Part shown: positions 8,985-14,356 of the stretch, piece by piece
How the letters are laid out: each line of letters begins with the position of its first letter
Numbering within the stretch: the first letter of the stretch is position 1
Source of the DNA: Smittium culicis
Taxonomy: Eukaryota > Kickxellomycota > Harpellomycetes > Harpellales > Legeriomycetaceae
NCBI GenBank assembly: GCA_001970855.1
Contig: LSSN01000739.1
Location: forward strand, 1 to 14,356
DNA length: 14,356 nt
Direction: 5' to 3'
Notes under the pieces: generated by a model
Told to the model about the DNA's origin: nothing
The model's input: only the letters and a program-made list of their open reading frames with translations
Database searches by the model: none
Made by a program: the position numbers and the translations under genes

Positions 8985-10275
8985 TTGAAGATATTGCTAT
9001 AGTAATATTTTTTTTTACAGATTAAAGATCTTGGAACGAATACAAATTTGATGTAGAAATAAACTTATGAAGGTGGTGCAGGGAGGAGGAGGTGCAATAC
9101 GCAAAGTGGGTGTAAGGAATTGTATGTAAATTTCTGTGTATATAGAATGCAATATTAATTATTTGATATATTTATCAGCTAAAAATAAAATTCAATAAAA
9201 TTCAATAAAGGGGAATTGATGGAAAACTATCGGAGTAATTATATTTAATTAAAATTGGTTTTAATTGCCTTAGTAATTATCTGGAAGAAACACGTAATTG
9301 ACTATACTCTTCGCCACCTATCTTTCCTACAAAGACCTTTTTTTATTGCACTTTCGCAGCTGAAAAAGTATATTAGTTTAGTATATTTAGGCTTTTGTTT
9401 ACTGTTCACATAAACTATAAACTATAAAAATATCTTTATATTGTTAGTTTCGGGAGAAAAAATGCGCTAAAAGTGTACACTTCATTTATTCTCATTATTC
9501 TGCTGCAAAAAAAATAATAAAATTTTGGGTTTTAGGTATACTAGAAAAAAAAGACTACTCCTAATAAATGTAATTTAGTTTTTTTTTTTTGGCTCAGTTT
9601 TTTTGTAATTTGTAAATCCTGATTCATCTTTTCCAATGGTTGGCACCTGACTACATGATTGGTTATTTTTTTTATTTTAATACATATTCGCTTTGAATGT
9701 GCAAAAGGTACAAAAGTAATTAAGGTTTGTGCTTTTTGTTTTTTTGTTTTTTACTCATAACTATTTACTGCGATATACAATAAACCGTTTATCTCTCAAG
9801 TATTAATAGATATCGCTTAGAATAAGAAATATAAAATATCTGACTGCTGCTTGAAAATTTTATGAACAACTAGAGTTAGACTGCTAAATGTGTCGCATTC
9901 ACTAAACTGCAACATCGCTCTACATATCTATATATTCTATATATACCCATAAACAATCCTTCCAACTAACAAATTTACAAAAGTAAATAATATAAGGGAT
10001 TCTAAACGAAGAGAGAACTTTGTTGCAGTTTAATGTTATTGGCTTGGGAACTCAAAAATTGCATAAATTATTGACGGAATCGAAAAGGCATTTCAATTAC
10101 CCATCTAATTCTGAAAGTATTATTTGCTAAAAGAATACTATAGACTTTATTTACTGCTTAAGTGTTAAATCTGAAATTTCATTCACTGTAACTATTTATA
10201 CGTAAAAATGCTCTCTTCATAAAGAATCTATAATATCATTTACCCTTTTTTTTATTATTCGTCAGAGAGCAGACA
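8985..10275. other. Intergenic spacer upstream of the carrier gene
   Basis: The first ~200 bases should contain the carrier promoter; a C/T-rich stretch on the coding strand (complement of about 9065-9120) is the only part with raised GC. Short tandem copies are visible: AATTCAATAAA twice near 9190-9210 and AAACTAT twice near 9411-9425. Beyond that I see only AT-rich sequence with stops in every frame and no RNA gene. Confidence 0.5.
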
Positions 10276-10390
10276 TATTAAATTCTACCATCTTATTGGA
10301 TAAAAATAAATATAAAAAATTACTAGCCAATAAAAATTAAAGTGAAATAAAATTGACTAGGGTAATTTTAGATGAATAAACTATAAATTA
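10276..10390 (+). repeat. Left terminal inverted repeat of the decayed element
   Basis: Matches the reverse complement of 12470-12582 in three collinear blocks: 17 of 17 bases at 10289-10305 (CATCTTATTGGATAAAA), 25 of 26 at 10326-10351, and 13 of 15 at 10373-10387. The spacings between blocks agree to within two bases of the other copy. Weaker similarity continues inward to about 10425. Confidence 0.8.
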
Positions 10391-10516
10391 CACGATTTTT
10401 TTTATCCATTTCATCTTTTCTATCACAAAGATGCACTACCGGCATAAATATTTTAAACTTTTAAACTTAATATACAAGATTTTATCTAAAAAATTTACTA
10501 TCTTTAGCTAATAACG

Positions 10517-11200
10517 ATGGAACGAGTATCGATTACTCGAGCTCCAGTCGAAAAAGATCATCTAAGCCTAATAACTAGCATGTTTCAACAATTTCTATGA
10601 GAAAGGGCCTGAGATCCAGAGCTTGAGGGTCCATAAATCAATACTAGGATACCTGTTACCGATTAATATATGTATTTAGAATCGCAATAGCGCCGCTATC
10701 GATTAATTAATGCTTCTTTAGACATTACTTAACTGAAGAAGAGCGTAAATTTACAATCCAATCTATCCCTAATACCAGTTCAATGAATTATACTCAATAT
10801 CTTTTGAACGATTCAGTTTTCAGTGTGGCAAAGAAAACTAAACAGCTCTCTATGTAATACAGTTGAGCATACCTCAAGCACTTTCCCAGGTAAACTACTT
10901 CCCGTATGTTCTGAATCCAGTTGATGCACCAAGAAGATTATGGGTAAAAATCGAATAAATTCTATCTCAGGAGAAATTTTCAGACCTGTTTCAAAGTATG
11001 GAAAATACGGTATAAATCTGTTCGCATCGAACCATAACAAGTAATTTGGAAAATACGACAGCTGGTCCTAGGTTTCCAATGTGCTATTACAGAACACGCT
11101 GAAATTTTGATGATCCGGTTTAAGTAACCCGTAAACTGCCCAAATTGAAATTTGATATCCCAGGTGATTCAGAAGATCCGCAGAAAAATACCTAAAATTT
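10517..11200 (+). pseudogene. Broken gag-like region of the retroelement
   Basis: The signal runs through three frames. From ATG 10517 to about 10695 one frame can be followed through five stops. From 10711 to 10854 a second frame is open and contains LTEEERKFTIQ, TSSMNY and LNDSVFSVAKKT, ending at TAA 10855. From 10869 a third frame continues with PQALSQVNYFPYVLNPVD, then through several stops to about 11200. From memory this pattern (EERK, then SSMNY, LNDS, then ALxQ and a tyrosine-rich segment) recurs in gag-like repeat proteins of Harpellales fungi; this is unverified. At least two frameshifts and about ten stops make it non-functional. Confidence 0.45.
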
Positions 11201-11880
11201 CGATTTTAACTCTAAGTAATTAGACAGAGATATTTTTATTGGACCTAAACACACTATCTGTCTCTCAACCGCTAACACTTTAAGTATTAACAGTAAATAC
11301 GGAATCAAAAAGAGGAAAATAATCACTCTCAGAAAAAAACTACTAGAGCTATATAGCATGGAAATTCAGAGGCGCTTCCTCAAAAATCATAGTCTCGTAA
11401 ACAAGACATCCAATTTACAATTTCAAACGAACGATATTTTCTAAGTTAATTCATGTGGATTTCTACCAAACAGAGCATATTAGACTGAAGAGTCTCGAAC
11501 AAAATAACCATATTGATTTTGCACATCAAATAATAAATTACCTGGTAGAGACCTGTACAGTAGATAGTCTAAAAGTGGGAGCCAAATAAGCCTAAAAATA
11601 CAAATTTATGAGGATAACCGAGGTACCTTCAGAGATAGCTTCTCATCAAATATTCGTTGAGCTTATGGCAAAATTAGACGAAAATTCTATCAGATCATTC
11701 GTTATACCAATAATTGGCATAAAAACGGGCACTAAAATTGTTAATTAATTGAAGTCCAAGATCAAATCTCACTTTTAAGGAACTAAATACTAAAATCTTT
11801 TGGTTTTTGATAGCTACAAGATTCTTAGGCGCTATTTAAATTCATGATATCGAAGATTAACGAAACGAACATATCAATGA

Positions 11881-12453
11881 GAGCCAAATCTAGTTTTAGT
11901 AGCGCCGAAAGAAAAATATGGAGGACTAATTGAGGAAAAGCCTTGCATAATCAGCTCCAAAATTGATCCATTACTATGTCCGCTGATTTCCTTCAAAGTA
12001 TTCTAAGAAAAGGTTGCGTTATTACTCTATTCAGGACTCTTTTAAAACAGCAGTAAATTGGAAGTATATAGATTTATGCGCAATGAGAGGATACCAAAAG
12101 ACTTTTCTCTCAGGATAGTATTATTAGATACACTCACTCGATATCTGAATTTATTCGGATCGACCCAGAAAAAGCAATATCAAAGGGTATATAAATAGGT
12201 TTCATCCTAGCCCCTATCGCTGAAGTATCATCTAATCATATATTTTCTCACAAATTTAGATCGAAATATACCACCTTTGATACATACTATCGACTCACAA
12301 GTAATTGATCGAATAACTTGAATAAGTTGATTCCAAATTCGAAGAAACTTAATATGAATCCTCTCTTATGTACAGCTACAAAATTATTGGAGGAAAGGAG
12401 ACATATTAAGTCCCATCCATCCATTCACATTTAATTTGTCCATAAGATGATAA
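11881..12453 (+). pseudogene. Broken reverse transcriptase (Ty3/DIRS-like)
   Basis: One frame can be read from 11881 through about 190 codons with seven stops (12004, 12043, 12196, 12205, 12319, 12328, 12355) and no frameshift. Landmarks in order: NLVLVAPKEKYGGL (the usual LVPKKxGG block), KPCI, PLISFKVF (the PLPLISDVF block), YSGLF, ERIPKDFSLR, LFGSTQKKQYQR (in place of MPFGLxNAPxxFQR), then IIYFLTN where the catalytic Y-x-D-D should be. Both aspartates are lost. The weak end near NYWRKGDI fits the stretch after the palm, and the frame then meets the right inverted repeat. Upstream, 11432-11540 and 11580-11745 may hold further remnants, but I could not place them with confidence. Confidence 0.6.
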
Positions 12454-12469
12454 GGAAAACACAATGACG

Positions 12470-12582
12470 CACTTTACAGCTTATTCAATTAATTTTTTCT
12501 TAATTAAATTTATTTCACTTTAATTTGTATTGGCTTTTAGTTTTCGGTTTAGTTTTATCCAATAAGATGTTAGCAATTAATA
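12470..12582 (-). repeat. Right terminal inverted repeat of the decayed element
   Basis: The reverse complement matches the left repeat. Blocks are at 12553-12569 (exact 17-mer), 12509-12534 (25 of 26) and 12473-12487 (13 of 15). Outside it, a cytosine-rich stretch (12583-12600) marks the flank. Confidence 0.8.
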
Positions 12583-12729
12583 ACCCCCCTCCCCCTTTCC
12601 TCAACAATCTCAATTAATCTTTGCTCTAAAGAGATCATAAATTCTAACAAAAAAAGTAATTATACAGATTAATATCCTAGAGTAAAAACCTCTCGCCTAA
12701 AATAAAACATAAAAAAATCTTTTTCGAAG

Positions 12730-12764
<35 letters not shown>

Positions 12765-13728
12765 AATGAAGCTGCCTTTTAATAAATAATAAATATCTTT
12801 ATCTATATAATTTTTCTATTTGTGTTTAAAAAGAAACTATCTGATATTTTATAATCACTATAAACTCAAAGTTTTACTAATTATATTTCAGCGGCTAAGA
12901 ATATTAAGTGATTATATACCATTTATACATTACAAATCCGATTAAGATAAACTTATATGTATAAGCGAAATAGAATAAAATAAAAAATAAATTCTTATTA
13001 TAAATTATTATCAATATAGATGTTAAAATGAATTTTTTATGATATTTTTTATTGTTTCTACAAAAATATATGCCTTTTCATACTTGGAAAATGAACTTCA
13101 TTATTTAAGACGAAACCCTGATTTGAACCTTAAAATAGGGTAAGAGATAGCTATTATATCATTACAGAAAAAAGCGAATCAAGATATTATAAACTTATCC
13201 ATCAGGTTAAGCAATAGAAGGGGTATATATTAGATAAATAAAACGAAAATTTGCTTTGTAATATAATCGAGTTTTTGGTTTATTAATAGAATTGGTGTAC
13301 AGATAATAAATTTCATTCGGCTATACAAAATTTAAAAATACATGATTGTTTAGCATTTATAAACCTCATATTTTTTAGCAGGTGAATGCTAATAAGAATA
13401 AGGATTAGGATTGAAAATTTTTGTAGTGAATGTCTAAAAACTATTATACTCATAAAAAAAAAACGATTGAATAAGGAAGATGAAAATTTGATGTATAACG
13501 ATCCAAGATCAGATATAATTCTCGGGAGATGATAATTATACCAGGTCCATGAGAAATTGTATTTCACGAAAAGTGTATACTTTTTCCGATCTAACTGCAT
13601 AAACAAGAGCTAACCTAATCGCCGATTGCCGATCCGAAAAATATTTTATTTTCATAGAGAGTTTATAAAACATAATTTATAAATATAAAAAAAACCATAA
13701 AAAAATATTAAAAAAATAAATATTCAAC
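12583..13728. other. AT-rich spacer between the two retroelement remnants
   Basis: It begins with a C-rich patch (12583-12600) and contains a run of 26 T (12730-12755). The remainder is very AT-rich. A 97-codon minus-strand frame at 13313-13606 exists but looks like translated AT-rich noise, heavy in Phe, Ile, Leu and Ser with no recognisable motif. I see no RNA gene. Confidence 0.5.
12730..12755. repeat. Poly(T) tract, 26 bases
   Basis: An uninterrupted run of T, the longest homopolymer in the window. Read on the minus strand it is poly(A), so it could be the tail of an old retrotransposed copy, or simple slippage. It lies 147 bases outside the right inverted repeat. Confidence 0.7.
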
Positions 13729-13794
13729 CGGCCCCCTTCCGCAAATCTAGCAGCTCCGCAACAACTGAGCATTGGTTCAAGGAGGCTGGTGAAT

Positions 13795-13818
13795 CACTTA
13801 TATTCTGCAGTATAAGTG
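13795..13818. repeat. Hairpin in the 3' UTR of the LINE-type element
   Basis: CACTTATA (13795-13802) and TATAAGTG (13811-13818) form a perfect 8-bp stem with an 8-base loop. It lies 22 bases past the stop codon of the element's reading frame. Many non-LTR elements carry a 3' stem-loop recognised by their own reverse transcriptase; that role here is inferred from position only. Confidence 0.55.
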
Positions 13819-13839
13819 TTATGGGCACGCGGATGCCGT

Positions 13840-14356
13840 TCAAAAATTTGGCTGTTTCCAGCTCAAAATTTTGATCGGCTCTGACAGATCGAAGCTGGCT
13901 AAAGATTGTTTAGACTCCCCCCCAAGGAGTTTGCCAGCTAGCCCCAACCGGGCTTCGTTGAAATTCGAAAGTAAAAAAAATTCGTCAGAACTGATCGGCG
14001 TCGGTATGAACCGGCCGATCGTCGTTGTTCGGTGATTTCGCCACCGGCTGCAGCTCAGAAGTATGTGGTCGACCGTCTCAGGCACACACAAGTTGCAGCA
14101 GGGGCAAAAATTTTTAAATTTTTGGTCGACGATTTTCATGTTCGACAGGCGCTGGGCAGTCCGGAATGTGCCCATACGCATTTTTCCAATGTCCTGAAGG
14201 CCCAGCTTCAGGTCCGGATACATAGCTTGAAGGTCAACCCAGTTGCCTTTTTTGCCGATTTTTCGGTCCACCGTCCACAGATGGATGACAGACCGGTTAT
14301 TTCGTCGTTTAAGGTCGACTATCGTGATGATAGTCTGACCGTTTGAATCTTGAGAG
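13840..14356 (-). CDS. C-terminal part of a LINE-type reverse transcriptase polyprotein (partial)
   Basis: The frame is open from the window edge to TGA at 13840, 171 codons plus stop; the start lies outside. Near the middle it contains MRMGTFRTAQRLSNMKI followed by CPCCNLCVPETVDHILLSC, a CxxC...H...C zinc knuckle with the Pro-Glu-Thr-x-x-His core found after the reverse transcriptase domain of many LINE elements. The segment before it (DLQAMYPDLKLGLQ) and the Arg/Trp-rich stretch after it (SRWRNHR) also fit that region. No catalytic domain is visible in the window. The frame is intact and uses more GC-rich codons than the host genes, so the copy may be fairly young. Confidence 0.72.
   Translation of the reverse strand, partial: SQDSNGQTIITIVDLKRRNNRSVIHLWTVDRKIGKKGNWVDLQAMYPDLKLGLQDIGKMRMGTFRTAQRLSNMKIVDQKFKNFCPCCNLCVPETVDHILLSCSRWRNHRTTTIGRFIPTPISSDEFFLLSNFNEARLGLAGKLLGGESKQSLASFDLSEPIKILSWKQPNF

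Larger units (their letters stand above)
10276..12582 (+). mobile_element. Decayed gag-RT retroelement bounded by inverted repeats
   Basis: A 2.3-kb unit, less AT-rich than its flanks, lies between two inverted repeats of about 110 bases. The plus strand carries a broken gag-like region (from 10517) and then a broken reverse transcriptase of Ty3/DIRS character ending near 12420, just before the right repeat. No RNase H, integrase or tyrosine recombinase is visible, so the unit is internally deleted, was never complete, or is a composite. TTAA sits immediately outside both repeats (10278-10281 and 12577-12580), a possible target duplication, though TTAA is common in such DNA. Inverted rather than direct terminal repeats fit DIRS-like elements or a TIR transposon that took up retroelement sequence better than an ordinary LTR element. 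Confidence 0.6.
13729..14356 (-). mobile_element. 3' end of a non-LTR (LINE-type) retrotransposon, cut by the window edge
   Basis: Base composition changes sharply near 13729, from almost pure A/T to about half G/C, and stays so to the window end. Within it the minus strand carries the C-terminus of a LINE-type polymerase (stop at 13840) and then a 3' UTR of about 110 bases ending at the border. The UTR holds a strong hairpin. After the border the minus strand shows only T- and A-rich host-like sequence, with no clean poly(A) tail. The element enters from beyond base 14356. Confidence 0.7.

Noticed and set aside
10813..11040. 75-codon minus-strand open frame inside the retroelement
   Set aside because: It is the antisense shadow of the gag-like region, whose plus-strand reading has coherent motifs.
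10276..12582. PiggyBac-type transposon because of the TTAA at both ends
   Set aside because: TTAA is frequent in this AT-rich DNA, the repeat tips do not start with CCC, and the interior encodes RT, not a transposase.
13100..13150. Possible tRNA B box on the minus strand (GGTTCAAATC)
   Set aside because: The B box is imperfect, the T stem does not pair, and there is no A box or acceptor stem.
13313..13606. 97-codon minus-strand open frame
   Set aside because: Composition is that of translated AT-rich DNA (Phe, Ile, Leu, Ser, Lys), with no motif, no clear neighbours and no splice continuation.
14032..14346. 104-codon plus-strand open frame at the window end
   Set aside because: It lies antisense to the LINE C-terminus, which has a recognisable zinc knuckle; the plus reading has none.

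Overview
This is nuclear DNA of a eukaryote with an AT-rich, intron-bearing genome and small to moderate gene density. The introns are spliceosomal and short (80-197 bases), start with GTA and end mostly in ATAG. The genes have nuclear-encoded mitochondrial functions. The gene types (Leu5-type CoA carrier, Alr1/Mnr2-type CorA transporter with a long N-terminal extension) point to a fungus. The AT-rich spacers, short introns and abundant broken retroelements make an early-diverging lineage such as the Kickxellomycotina/Harpellales my best guess. That placement rests on memory of such genomes and is not tested here.

Layout. Bases 1-1089 hold no firm gene, only hairpin-forming repeats near the start and a weak candidate exon on the minus strand. 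Bases 1090-3127 (+) encode a three-exon succinate-semialdehyde dehydrogenase with a mitochondrial presequence. It converges on a single-exon CorA-type magnesium transporter at 3972-6392 (-). A 1-kb spacer follows, then a five-exon mitochondrial carrier of the Leu5/SLC25A42 (coenzyme A) type at 7387-8984 (-).

From 8985 to the end I find no intact host gene. This 5.4-kb stretch holds two retroelement remnants. The first (about 10276-12582) is bounded by inverted repeats of about 110 bases. Inside, on the plus strand, is a broken gag-like region and then a broken reverse transcriptase. The RT can be followed in one frame for about 190 codons through seven stop codons, with its catalytic aspartates gone. 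The second (13729-14356, minus strand, running off the window) is the 3' end of a non-LTR retrotransposon. It has an open zinc-knuckle C-terminus, a GC-rich 3' tail with an 8-bp hairpin, and a sharp border to AT-rich DNA.

The three host genes are not an obvious pathway cluster. Two concern mitochondria (GABA shunt to succinate; coenzyme A import) and one divalent-metal transport. The part most worth checking is the gag-RT unit enclosed by inverted rather than direct terminal repeats.
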